64,000 bases of DNA from Loigolactobacillus binensis. GTDB taxonomy: Bacteria > Bacillota > Bacilli > Lactobacillales > Lactobacillaceae. This document shows, piece after piece, positions 18,798-26,449 of this stretch. The notes under the pieces are model-generated. The model did not search any database, was not told the origin of the DNA, and saw only the letters and a program-made list of their open reading frames with translations. The DNA is taken from positions 62,001 through 126,000 of the forward strand of contig NZ_BJDN01000002.1 in the NCBI RefSeq assembly GCF_005405165.1. Direction: 5' to 3'. The position numbers and the translations under genes were made by a program. How positions within the stretch are numbered: the stretch's first letter is position 1; each line of letters opens with the position of its first letter.

Positions 18798-18832
18798 AGC
18801 TTCTTGACGTTTCAAATAATTTAAATTTAGGC

Positions 18833-18888
18833 TGTAAAGCTAATTTACTTTACATTATTTGCCAAAAGGACTAGCCAGCGTTGGCAAA
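18833..18888 (+). promoter_or_regulatory. Two perfect inverted repeats in the rpmG leader
   Basis: TGTAAAG-N8-CTTTACA (18833-18854) is followed 3 nt later by TTTGCCAA-N15-TTGGCAAA (18858-18888). Neither ends in a T run, so they are not terminators. They may be an operator, an RNA leader for ribosomal protein feedback, or both. Confidence 0.5.
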
Positions 18889-18956
18889 AAATGATAAACT
18901 AATACTCGTTTGAGACGAAGGTCGAAAAAAATATAAATATCAGGGAGGATTTCAAT

Positions 18957-19106
18957 ATGCGTGTCAACATTACGATGGAATGCACAGATTGTCATCATCG
19001 CAACTACTTAACTAGCAAGAATCGTCGTAACAATCCTGATCGGTTGGAATTAAATAAATATTGCCCAAACGAACGGAAAGTTACGTTACATCGCGAAACT
19101 AAGTAA
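18957..19106 (+). CDS. rpmG: 50S ribosomal protein L33
   Basis: 49 residues, normal for L33, with GGGAGG upstream of the ATG. It starts [12 protein letters not shown] and ends TLHRETK, both family signatures. Of the four Cys that bind zinc in C+ type L33 only three remain (Cys9, Cys12, Cys36); the fourth position is Glu39 (YCPNE). It is thus intermediate between the zinc-binding and zinc-free paralogues often found in Firmicutes. L33 sits near the E site of the large subunit. It has its own leader with two inverted repeats and is separated by 145 nt from the next gene. Confidence 0.95.
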   Translation: MRVNITMECTDCHHRNYLTSKNRRNNPDRLELNKYCPNERKVTLHRETK

Positions 19107-19251
19107 TACCGATTGCGCGTTTACTTAGCGTGTCTGGGTAAATGTGTGCATTAGCGCCATTACTCATTGAGTAGTGCGTCGCGTGCAAGTAAGTTCGGGC
19201 TAATCCCCGGGCTTATTTTTTTAGGAAGGCGATTGCGGGGAGTTGATTTAG

Positions 19252-19791
19252 ATGGAAAAGAAAGCGTTACGGCAAATTTTGATCCAGAAAATGGCCCAAT
19301 TGCCGACGAAAAACCAGGAAGAGCAGCAGTTGCAGCAAAAATTGTTGGCGTTACCGCAGTGGCAACAAGCAACAACGGTGGCTTTGACCATCAGCCAGGC
19401 TTTAGAAGTAGCGACACAGCCTTTAATCACACAGGCGTGGGCGGCTGAAAAGCAGGTTTATGTCCCTAAAGTCATGCCTAAACGGCAGTTGGCCTTTTTA
19501 CCGTATACCAGCACAACGCCGTTAGTTAAAAGTAAATTTGGCTTGTATGAACCTGCTTATCAAGCTGATCTTGTGGTCACTAAATTTGATTTATTGTTGT
19601 TACCTGGGCTGGCTTTTACTGCCGCTGGGCAACGGTTAGGTTTTGGTGGCGGCTACTATGATCGCTTTTTGGCACAACATCCGCAAACAACTGTCAGTTT
19701 GGCCTTAACACCACAGTTTTATGTGACGGCAGACTGGCCAGTAGAACCCTTTGATATCACGGTAGATCAAGTTATTACCGTAAGTAGGTGA
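19252..19791 (+). CDS. 5-formyltetrahydrofolate cyclo-ligase
   Basis: 179 residues, usual for the MTHFS family. The signature GQRLGFGGGYYDRFL (about 124-138) contains the ATP and phosphate-binding glycines, and KPKVMPKRQLAF-type central strands are present (YVPKVMPKRQLAFLPY). It converts 5-formyl-THF to 5,10-methenyl-THF at the expense of ATP, returning stored folate to one-carbon metabolism. GGGGAG precedes the ATG. The stop overlaps the region of the following rhomboid start. This rpmG-yqgN-rhomboid-yqgQ-glcK order is well known in Bacilli. Confidence 0.95.
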   Translation: MEKKALRQILIQKMAQLPTKNQEEQQLQQKLLALPQWQQATTVALTISQALEVATQPLITQAWAAEKQVYVPKVMPKRQLAFLPYTSTTPLVKSKFGLYEPAYQADLVVTKFDLLLLPGLAFTAAGQRLGFGGGYYDRFLAQHPQTTVSLALTPQFYVTADWPVEPFDITVDQVITVSR

Positions 19792-19796
19792 AAATA

Positions 19797-20468
19797 ATGC
19801 AGCGAACATTGAGACAGTGGCGCAACGGCCCGTGTATGATGTATTTCTTTTTAGGCCTACAAATTTTAGTTTATTTGGTATTGACCCTTTTTGGTGGCAG
19901 TCAAAATACCAGTGTGTTGGTTTATTTTGGGGCTAAAGTCAATCCGCTGATCCAGCAAGGCGAGTGGTGGCGTCTGATCACGCCGATTTTTTTGCATAGC
20001 GGCTTGACACATATCGCGGTCAATTCGGTCACCTTGTATTTTATTGGAATGCAGATTGAAGAATTATTCGGTCATTGGCGGTTTGCGGTGATCTATTTAT
20101 TAAGTGGGATCACCGGTAATATTGCAAGCTTTGTCTTTAATACGGGAATCTCAGTAGGTGCCAGCACGGCGCTATTTGGTTTATTCGGCGCTTTTTTCAT
20201 GCTGATGGAGGCCTTTCGGCAAAATACCGCTTTGCGAGCAGTCGGGCAACAGTTTGGTTTGTTCATTATTTTGAACTTAGCATTTGATCTGTTTATTCCG
20301 GGGATTGATCTCGCTGGGCACGTTGGTGGCTTACTTGGTGGCTTTTTGATCGCTAATGTTGTCGGTGTGCCCCGCGTGCGTAGTGTTTCTAAGTTGCGGC
20401 GGATCGTGGCTGGAATCGTATTAGTGGCAGCCAGCGTTTTCTTCCTTTATTTAGGGTTTACTAAATGA
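19797..20468 (+). CDS. Rhomboid family intramembrane serine protease
   Basis: 223 residues from the ATG at 19797, with AGGTGA 5 nt upstream; an in-frame GTG at 19788 overlaps the previous stop and is an alternative. Six to seven membrane helices are visible. The catalytic dyad is Ser123 in GASTALFGLFG and His175 in AGHVGGLLGG; the HSGLTHIAVNS segment in the loop before helix 2 is also typical. Rhomboids cut membrane proteins near the outer face. The Bacillus counterpart YqgP takes part in membrane protein quality control together with FtsH. The substrate here is unknown. Confidence 0.94.
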   Translation: MQRTLRQWRNGPCMMYFFLGLQILVYLVLTLFGGSQNTSVLVYFGAKVNPLIQQGEWWRLITPIFLHSGLTHIAVNSVTLYFIGMQIEELFGHWRFAVIYLLSGITGNIASFVFNTGISVGASTALFGLFGAFFMLMEAFRQNTALRAVGQQFGLFIILNLAFDLFIPGIDLAGHVGGLLGGFLIANVVGVPRVRSVSKLRRIVAGIVLVAASVFFLYLGFTK

Positions 20469-20501
20469 ACTTTCACGTTATAATTGTGGGGTTATTGCAA
20501 A

Positions 20502-20720
20502 ATGAAAACATTATATGATGTTCAACAATTGCTCAAAAAATACAATATCTTTGTGCATCTTGGTAAACGTTTGTGGGATATTGAATTGATGGCGATCGAG
20601 TTAGATCATTTGTACGAAGCAGCCGTAGTCGATCATGACACTTACCTTCGTGCCAAAATGGTCCTTGAACGGGAACATCGTGTTGAAGAACGACATGAAA
20701 AACAAACTGGAGGTAAGTGA
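20502..20720 (+). CDS. yqgQ: YqgQ family small protein (DUF910)
   Basis: 72 residues from the ATG at 20502; the usual family length is about 70. The sequence reads KTLYDVQQLLKKYNIFVHLG, then RLWDIELMAIELDHLY, matching the YqgQ family, a small helical bundle. Its function is unknown, but it is almost always found between the rhomboid gene and glcK, as here. The ribosome binding site is weak (GTGGGG). Its end overlaps the possible GTG start of glcK. Confidence 0.88.
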   Translation: MKTLYDVQQLLKKYNIFVHLGKRLWDIELMAIELDHLYEAAVVDHDTYLRAKMVLEREHRVEERHEKQTGGK

Positions 20721-20725
20721 CAAAC

Positions 20726-21688
20726 ATGGATAAAAAATTAATTGGCGTTGACCTTGGTGGTACAACCACAAAATTCGCGATTCTAACGGTGGCAGGTGAT
20801 ATTCAGCAACGTTGGAGCATTGATACCAATATTCTGGATGAAGGGGCGCACATTATTCCCGATATTATTGCTTCGATCAATCATCACGTTAAACTATACG
20901 ATATGACGGCAGATCAATTTGCTGGTATTGGGATGGGTTCTCCTGGTACCGTTGATCGGGCGCTAGGAACGGTGATCGGTGCGTATAACTTAAATTGGAA
21001 AACTTTGCAACAGGCGAAAAAAGAGATCGAAGCGGGTACTGGAATCAAATTTGCCATTGACAATGATGCCAACGTTGCGGCTTTAGGCGAACGCTGGAAG
21101 GGTGCCGGTAACAATGATGATAACGTCGCCTTCGTTACTTTAGGTACTGGTGTTGGTGGCGGCATTATCGCTGACGGCCATTTACTGCATGGTACTGCCG
21201 GTTCTGCTGGTGAGATTGGGCACGTGACCATTGATCCGGAAGGTTACCTTTGTACTTGTGGCAAAAAAGGTTGCTTAGAAACGGTTGCTTCTGCTACCGG
21301 CGTGGTGCGTGTTGCTCGAGATATGGCTGAAGAATTTGCGGGCACGTCACAATTGAAACAGATTTTAGATGACGGCAACGAAATTTCGTCTAAAATTACC
21401 TTTGATTTGGCCAAACAAGGCGATCCGTTGGCCGTTATGGTCGTGGATAAGGTTGCTAAATATTTAGGCATCGCTTTGGGTAATGTCGGTAATACCCTAA
21501 ATCCTGCGTTCATCGTGATCGGTGGTGGCGTTTCGGCGGCTGGAACTTTCTTGTTGGATCAAGTACAGGCCTATTTCAATGAATATACCTTCCCCCAGGT
21601 TCGGGATACGACGCAATTAAAATTAGCGGAATTAGGTAACGTAGCCGGTGTGATCGGCGCCGCTTCGTTAGCGTTAGAATTTGTTTAG
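20726..21688 (+). CDS. glcK: Glucokinase, ROK family
   Basis: 320 residues from the ATG at 20726. GGAGG lies 12 nt upstream, so a GTG at 20717, only 3 nt from that site, is a weaker alternative. The N-terminal phosphate-binding segment is LIGVDLGGTTTKFAI, the sugar-binding and catalytic part is IDNDANVAALGE, then TLGTGVGGGI and GEIGHVTI. The ROK zinc motif CTCGKKGC spans 176-183. It phosphorylates glucose to glucose-6-phosphate in the cytoplasm, feeding glycolysis and the phosphoketolase route. It is part of the yqgN-to-rhodanese operon. Confidence 0.96.
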   Translation: MDKKLIGVDLGGTTTKFAILTVAGDIQQRWSIDTNILDEGAHIIPDIIASINHHVKLYDMTADQFAGIGMGSPGTVDRALGTVIGAYNLNWKTLQQAKKEIEAGTGIKFAIDNDANVAALGERWKGAGNNDDNVAFVTLGTGVGGGIIADGHLLHGTAGSAGEIGHVTIDPEGYLCTCGKKGCLETVASATGVVRVARDMAEEFAGTSQLKQILDDGNEISSKITFDLAKQGDPLAVMVVDKVAKYLGIALGNVGNTLNPAFIVIGGGVSAAGTFLLDQVQAYFNEYTFPQVRDTTQLKLAELGNVAGVIGAASLALEFV

Positions 21689-21718
21689 GTGGTACTTTTT
21701 CAGGGAGGTTAGTTGGTC

Positions 21719-22111
21719 ATGAATTGGAATTTTATTTTAGAAGCTTTGGTTATTTTGGGTCTGCTTTTTTTAGCGGGACAGCAGGTTTACCTGATGATTC
21801 AGCGTAAGCGTGTCGGTACAGAATTAAGCGAAGAAGAATTTAATGCGGGTATGCGTAAAGCGCAGATCATTGATCTACGGGAAAGTAAATATTTTGTGTC
21901 TGGTCATATTCTCGGTGCCCGCAATTTACCGTACTCGCAATTAAAGCAGCGTTTTGGTGAAATTCGTGCTGATCTGCCAGTTTATTTATACGATCAAGGA
22001 CGGACTCTAAGCACACGAGCTGCGATCCAGCTACACCGCAAAGGTTACCAACATATTTTCTGGTTGAAACGTGGTTTTCAGGACTGGAACGGGAAGACCA
22101 AGCGTAAATAG
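21719..22111 (+). CDS. Membrane-anchored rhodanese-like protein lacking the catalytic Cys
   Basis: 130 residues from the ATG at 21719 (GGGAGG upstream). One N-terminal membrane helix (about 5-25) is followed by a rhodanese fold with IIDLRESKYFVSGHILGARNLPY and VYLYDQGRTLSTRAAI. In active rhodaneses the loop is Cys-x-x-Gly-x-Arg-Ser. Here the Cys position is Asp (YDQGRTLS), so sulfur transfer is not expected and a binding or structural role is more likely. It matches the YqhL-type gene that follows glcK in Bacilli. A hairpin with T-rich tail follows. Confidence 0.88.
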   Translation: MNWNFILEALVILGLLFLAGQQVYLMIQRKRVGTELSEEEFNAGMRKAQIIDLRESKYFVSGHILGARNLPYSQLKQRFGEIRADLPVYLYDQGRTLSTRAAIQLHRKGYQHIFWLKRGFQDWNGKTKRK

Positions 22112-22118
22112 CAAAAAT

Positions 22119-22156
22119 AAGGCTGGCTCAATCTACTGATTGGCGTCAGCCTTTTC
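22119..22156 (+). terminator. Terminator after the rhodanese-like gene
   Basis: AAGGCTG pairs with CAGCCTT around a long loop and is followed by TTCTT. Confidence 0.65.
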
Positions 22157-22193
22157 TTATACCGTAAGCAGAAAAATGATCGGAGGAGTCACC

Positions 22194-23123
22194 ATGCCAC
22201 AACAGAAAATCATTTTGATCGTTGGCCCGACCGCCGTAGGTAAAACGGCATTAAGTTTAACCTTAGCCCAAACTTTTGGTGGGGAGATTATTTCTGGTGA
22301 TTCGATGCAAGTTTATCAGGAATTAAATATTGGCACGGCCAAAATTCAGCCGGCAGAAATGCAAGGCATTCACCATCACTTGTTGGATATTTGCTCGCTG
22401 ACTGAACCGTTTACCGTCGCCGATTTTCAAAGGTTAGCTGACCAGGCGATCACGGCGATCGCGCAACGCCAGCGGCAACCCTTTATTGTTGGTGGTACAG
22501 GGTTTTATTTACAGTCATTATTACGTGGGTATCATTTAGGTGGGGCCACTAGTGCTGGCAGTTCGATGATCCGGGCCAAGTGGCAACGAATTGCCACTGA
22601 ACAGGGTGTGGCGGCGTTACAGGCGGCGCTGGCCCAAGTTGACCCTAGTAGTGCCGCAAAGATTCCGGCTGGCGATAGTCGCCGCCTGATTCGGGCCTTA
22701 GAAGTTTATGAGCTGACCGGTAAGCCGATTTCCGCGCAAACGGATCAAGTTAATGCGCATTATCGACCTTTTATCATCGGTTTGACTACAGCCCGCGAGC
22801 AGTTGTATCAACGGATTGATCAGCGCGTTGAACAAATGCTTACCGCTGGTCTATTGCAGGAAGCGCGCTTCGTTTATCAGCGGCGCCAACAAGCACCACA
22901 GGCGAGCAAGGCTATCGGTTACAAAGAATTCTTCCCGTATTTTGCGGGGGAGATCCCGTTGGCGACTGCGGTGGCCAAGGTGAAGCAAAACTCACGGCAT
23001 TTTGCCAAACGGCAATTAACCTTTTTCCGTAATCAGCTGCCGACGCATTGGTATGATCTACTGGCGCACCCTGAGCAGTTGACCCAGATCAAAGCTGATG
23101 TGACACAGTTTTTATCAGAATAA
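22194..23123 (+). CDS. miaA: tRNA dimethylallyltransferase
   Basis: 309 residues from the ATG at 22194, which follows GGAGGAG; an upstream frame from 22140 has no ribosome binding site. The P-loop is GPTAVGKT (11-18), followed by ISGDSMQVYQELNIGTAK, HHHLLD and VGGTGFYLQSLL, all MiaA signatures. It transfers a dimethylallyl group to A37 of tRNAs reading codons that start with U. The DMAPP donor links it to the isoprenoid pathway. The miaA-ynbB-glnR-glnA order is conserved in Bacilli. Confidence 0.97.
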   Translation: MPQQKIILIVGPTAVGKTALSLTLAQTFGGEIISGDSMQVYQELNIGTAKIQPAEMQGIHHHLLDICSLTEPFTVADFQRLADQAITAIAQRQRQPFIVGGTGFYLQSLLRGYHLGGATSAGSSMIRAKWQRIATEQGVAALQAALAQVDPSSAAKIPAGDSRRLIRALEVYELTGKPISAQTDQVNAHYRPFIIGLTTAREQLYQRIDQRVEQMLTAGLLQEARFVYQRRQQAPQASKAIGYKEFFPYFAGEIPLATAVAKVKQNSRHFAKRQLTFFRNQLPTHWYDLLAHPEQLTQIKADVTQFLSE

Positions 23124-23140
23124 CAACAAGGAGATTTATC

Positions 23141-24403
23141 ATGGAAGAAAATTGGCAACAACTTGATCCTAAATTACAGGCATTGGTGGCCCAGGTCAAT
23201 GTACAGATCCAACCCCAGCTCGCCAAAATTGGCCAACAAGTGCTGTATAATCAGCACAAAGTTTTGACTGCCTTTCGCGAACAGCAGGTAGCGGCCACTA
23301 GTTTTGCTGGTACCACCGGTTATGGTTACGACGATGAAGGTCGGGATCAATTAGATGCAGTTTATGCACAGGCCTTTGGTGGTGAAGCGGCGATTGTTCG
23401 GCCACAATTTGTTTCTGGGACCCACGCCATTGGTACCGCCTTTTTCGGTTTATTACGGCCAGGCGATGAGTTACTTTATTTAACAGGGATGCCGTATGAT
23501 ACCTTACAAGAAGTGATCGGCGTAGCCGGTAATGGTGTCGGCTCGCTTAAGGAATTCGGGATCAGCTTTGATTATGTGCCGCTGACAACTGCTGGTAAGG
23601 TTGCAGTGGCGCAAATTGCGGCCCATTTGAAGCCGCAAACTAAGGTAGTGGCGATCCAACGTTCCCGGGGTTACGCAAGTCGGGACAGCTTTACGATCGC
23701 TGAGATCGCGGCGATGATCAAAGCGGTGCGCCAATTAGCGCCAGATGTCACGATTTTTGTGGACAATTGTTACGGTGAATTTTCGGAGACTCAGGAACCC
23801 TTGGCGGTTGGTGCGGATTTAATGGCTGGCTCCTTGATCAAAAACCCAGGTGGGGGGATCGCCAAAACCGGTGGTTATGTTGCCGGGCGGCGGGATCTAG
23901 TCAAAAAAGTTGGCTATGCATTAACCGTGCCTGGGATCGGTGCCGATGAAGCTGCAACTTTGAATAATCTAAGTGACATGTTTCAAGGTTTCTTTTTGGC
24001 GCCCCATGTTGTTGGCGAAGCGCTTAAGGGCGCTGTTTTCACGGCAGCATTATTAGGCCAATTAAAGTTAGACGTACACCCAACTTGGCAAGCACCGCGG
24101 ACTGACCTGATCCAAACGGTTAATTTTGGCAACGCGTCGGCTATGGTTACTTTTGCTAAAGCGATTCAGCAATTTTCACCGATTGATGCTTATGTGGCCC
24201 CGATTCCTAGCGCAATGGCGGGTTACGAAGATCCGATCATTATGGCGGCCGGAACCTTTGTTCAAGGGGCTAGTGTCGAATTATCGGCTGACGGTCCGCT
24301 GCGGCCACCCTATACGTTGTATATTCAAGGCGGATTGACCTTTGAGCACGTTCAATTAGCGATCACCGCTGCGGTCAACGCCGTCTTTTTTAGCCAGAAA
24401 TAA
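23141..24403 (+). CDS. ynbB: YnbB-type PLP-dependent protein (methionine gamma-lyase / aluminium resistance family)
   Basis: 420 residues, AAGGAG upstream. The fold-type I PLP enzyme shows VRPQFVSGTHAI near the cofactor site, VDNCYGEF (Asp pairing with the pyridine nitrogen) and the likely Schiff-base Lys234 in AGSLIKNPGGGIAKTGGYV. The family is annotated as methionine gamma-lyase-like or aluminium resistance protein, but the true substrate in Bacilli is not settled. It starts 17 nt after miaA and precedes glnR, the usual position. Confidence 0.9.
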   Translation: MEENWQQLDPKLQALVAQVNVQIQPQLAKIGQQVLYNQHKVLTAFREQQVAATSFAGTTGYGYDDEGRDQLDAVYAQAFGGEAAIVRPQFVSGTHAIGTAFFGLLRPGDELLYLTGMPYDTLQEVIGVAGNGVGSLKEFGISFDYVPLTTAGKVAVAQIAAHLKPQTKVVAIQRSRGYASRDSFTIAEIAAMIKAVRQLAPDVTIFVDNCYGEFSETQEPLAVGADLMAGSLIKNPGGGIAKTGGYVAGRRDLVKKVGYALTVPGIGADEAATLNNLSDMFQGFFLAPHVVGEALKGAVFTAALLGQLKLDVHPTWQAPRTDLIQTVNFGNASAMVTFAKAIQQFSPIDAYVAPIPSAMAGYEDPIIMAAGTFVQGASVELSADGPLRPPYTLYIQGGLTFEHVQLAITAAVNAVFFSQK

Positions 24404-24417
24404 AAACACACTTTTTA

Positions 24418-24434
24418 TGTTATAAAACATAACA
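24418..24434 (+). promoter_or_regulatory. GlnR operator upstream of glnRA
   Basis: TGTTATAAAACATAACA fits the GlnR/TnrA consensus TGTNA-N7-TNACA at every fixed position. A second imperfect site, TTGAC-N7-TTACA (24442-24458), overlaps the -35 box. Two tandem sites at this place match the autoregulated glnRA promoters of other Firmicutes. Confidence 0.9.
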
Positions 24435-24441
24435 TCTCCTG

Positions 24442-24470
24442 TTGACAAACGAGTTACAGCTTGCTATGAT
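24442..24470 (+). promoter_or_regulatory. Promoter of glnRA
   Basis: TTGACA (24442-24447), 17-bp spacer, TATGAT (24465-24470) with TGC at the extended -10. This is a near-consensus promoter, fitting strong expression when GlnR is not bound. Confidence 0.9.
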
Positions 24471-24497
24471 AAGTTTGTCTTTAAAAGGAGGGTCGCT

Positions 24498-24896
24498 ATG
24501 AAAGAGAAGGAATTACGGCGTTCATTATCTGTTTTTCCGATCGGTACGGTAATGAAATTAACTGACCTGACTGCTCGGCAAATTCGCTATTACGAAGAGC
24601 AGCAATTGATTCAGCCTCAGCGCAACGACGGTAATCGGCGGATGTATTCACTGAATGATATTGATGTTTTATTGGAGATCAAGGATTATCTCGCAGAAGG
24701 CATTAATATGGCTGGGATCAAACATATTTACGAAATGCAAGAACAGGAGCAGGAAAAGAAACAAGCTGCCTTGAAACGTCCGGTAACTGACGAGGATGTT
24801 CGGCGCATTTTTCACGATGAACTTCTACAACAGGGCCGGCTAAACAATGATGAACAGGGCCACTCAACGCTGTTTCATACGCACAAACCGCTTTAA
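24498..24896 (+). CDS. glnR: Nitrogen metabolism repressor GlnR (MerR family)
   Basis: 132 residues; AGGAGG precedes the ATG. The N-terminal winged helix (FPIGTVMKLTDLTARQIRYYEEQQLIQPQRNDGNRRMYSLNDIDVLLEI as described in family terms, about 14-62) is followed by a short coiled coil (about 70-95) and a C-terminal tail. In Firmicutes feedback-inhibited glutamine synthetase binds the GlnR tail and promotes its binding to DNA when nitrogen is plentiful. Here the operator immediately upstream and glnA immediately downstream support the standard autoregulated glnRA operon. Confidence 0.96.
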   Translation: MKEKELRRSLSVFPIGTVMKLTDLTARQIRYYEEQQLIQPQRNDGNRRMYSLNDIDVLLEIKDYLAEGINMAGIKHIYEMQEQEQEKKQAALKRPVTDEDVRRIFHDELLQQGRLNNDEQGHSTLFHTHKPL

Positions 24897-24949
24897 GGAC
24901 AGCTACAGGTGATGTTAATTTTGGTTACTAATTTGAAGGAGCGATGACC

Positions 24950-26281
24950 ATGGCTAGAAAAAGCTACACTAAAGATCAGATCCGTAAAATTGCGCAAGAT
25001 GAAAATGTTCAGTTTCTCCGTTTGATGTTTACTGATATTGGCGGCGTGATCAAAAACGTTGAAGTGCCAGTTGATCAGTTAGATAAAGTGTTGGAGAACA
25101 AAGTGATGTTCGATGGTTCTTCAATTGACGGCTTTGTCCGAATCGAAGAAAGTGATATGTACTTATATCCTGACCTAGATACTTGGATGATTTTCCCATG
25201 GGGATCTGAACACGGGAAGGTTGCACGCTTGATCTGCCGGATCTACAACACAGATGGCACACCATTTATGGGTGACCCGCGGAATAACTTAATTCGCGTG
25301 ATCGACGAGATGCGAGCGGCAGGTTATACTGATTTTAACATCGGGCCAGAACCGGAATTCTTCTTGTTCAAACTAGATGACAAAGGTGAACCTACACTGC
25401 AACTTAACGATAAGGGCAGTTACTTTGACTTTGCGCCGGTCGATCTTGGTGAAAATTGTCGTCGCGACATTGTATTGGAACTGGAAAATATGGGCTTTGA
25501 AGTGGAAGCTAGTCATCATGAAGTGGCTCCGGGTCAGCATGAGATCGACTTTAAGTACGCGGATGCTTTAGAAGCCGCTGATGATATCCAAACCTTCAAG
25601 TTAGTCGTTAAAACCGTTGCCCGTAAGCATGGGCTGCACGCAACGTTTATGCCAAAACCACTTGATGGGATCAACGGTTCAGGCATGCACATGAACATGT
25701 CACTTTTCCACGATAAAGGTAATGCCTTTTTTGATGCCAAAGATGAAATGCAACTTTCAACCGAAGCTTATTATTTCTTAGCTGGTTTGTTGAACCATGC
25801 TCGGGGCTTAACGGCCATTGCCAACCCTACCGTTAATTCGTATAAACGTTTAGTTCCTGGTTTTGAGGCGCCGGTTTATGTGGCTTGGTCCGGCAAAAAC
25901 CGTTCGCCATTGGTCCGGGTACCAGCAGCACGTGGTTTATCCACTCGTTTAGAATTGCGTAGTGTCGATCCAACGGCTAATCCGTATTTGGTTATTGCGG
26001 CAATGATGGAAGCAGGGCTAGACGGTATTCGCAACAAGATCGAACCTCGGCCTGCCGTTGACCGCAATATCTACCGGATGGATGAAGATGAATTGAAGGC
26101 AAACCACATCACGGATCTACCTTCGACTTTGCACAATGCATTGAAAGACCTGCAAAATGATGAAGTGTTACGCACTGCACTGGGTGGTCATTTGTACCAA
26201 AGCTTTATGGAGTCTAAGCGTTTAGAATGGGCTTCATATCGTCAAGTCGTCTCCCAGTGGGAACGTGATCAATACTTATAA
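24950..26281 (+). CDS. glnA: Glutamine synthetase type I
   Basis: 443 residues from the ATG at 24950, 8 nt after AAGGAG; the ATG at 24944 is too close to that site. Signatures: DGSSIDGF near the N-terminus, GPEPEFFLF, the beta-grasp/catalytic border [30 protein letters not shown] and [17 protein letters not shown]. The length and the lack of an adenylylation-type loop fit the I-alpha class, which is controlled by feedback inhibition and by GlnR. It makes glutamine from glutamate, ammonia and ATP. Two tandem terminators follow. Confidence 0.98.
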   Translation: MARKSYTKDQIRKIAQDENVQFLRLMFTDIGGVIKNVEVPVDQLDKVLENKVMFDGSSIDGFVRIEESDMYLYPDLDTWMIFPWGSEHGKVARLICRIYNTDGTPFMGDPRNNLIRVIDEMRAAGYTDFNIGPEPEFFLFKLDDKGEPTLQLNDKGSYFDFAPVDLGENCRRDIVLELENMGFEVEASHHEVAPGQHEIDFKYADALEAADDIQTFKLVVKTVARKHGLHATFMPKPLDGINGSGMHMNMSLFHDKGNAFFDAKDEMQLSTEAYYFLAGLLNHARGLTAIANPTVNSYKRLVPGFEAPVYVAWSGKNRSPLVRVPAARGLSTRLELRSVDPTANPYLVIAAMMEAGLDGIRNKIEPRPAVDRNIYRMDEDELKANHITDLPSTLHNALKDLQNDEVLRTALGGHLYQSFMESKRLEWASYRQVVSQWERDQYL

Positions 26282-26307
26282 CTCTATTAGTTATGAATAG
26301 GGAAATT

Positions 26308-26343
26308 AAAAAAACGAAGCCGTTTTAACGACTTCGTTTTTTT
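26308..26343 (+). terminator. First terminator after glnA
   Basis: A-run plus ACGAAG pairs with CTTCGT plus T-run; seven T follow. Confidence 0.93.
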
Positions 26344-26344
26344 G

Positions 26345-26378
26345 CGGAGCTGGGACCTAATAGCGCAGCTCCGTTTTT
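26345..26378 (+). terminator. Second, tandem terminator after glnA
   Basis: CGGAGCTG pairs with CAGCTCCG and is followed by TTTTT, starting 1 nt after the first terminator. The doubled arrangement should insulate the convergent pepX from glnA transcription. Confidence 0.88.
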
Positions 26379-26409
26379 GTACTGCCGAACAACATCGCCA
26401 AAACGTATG

Positions 26410-26432
26410 CCACAAGGCAGCCTTATGGCACA
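26410..26432 (-). terminator. Possible hairpin at the pepX 3' end
   Basis: TGCCA-AAGG and CCTT-TGGCA arms form a compact hairpin about 20 nt past the pepX stop. The tail on the minus strand is only weakly T-rich, so termination is uncertain. Confidence 0.35.
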
Positions 26433-26449
26433 TTCTCTTTTTGTCACTG

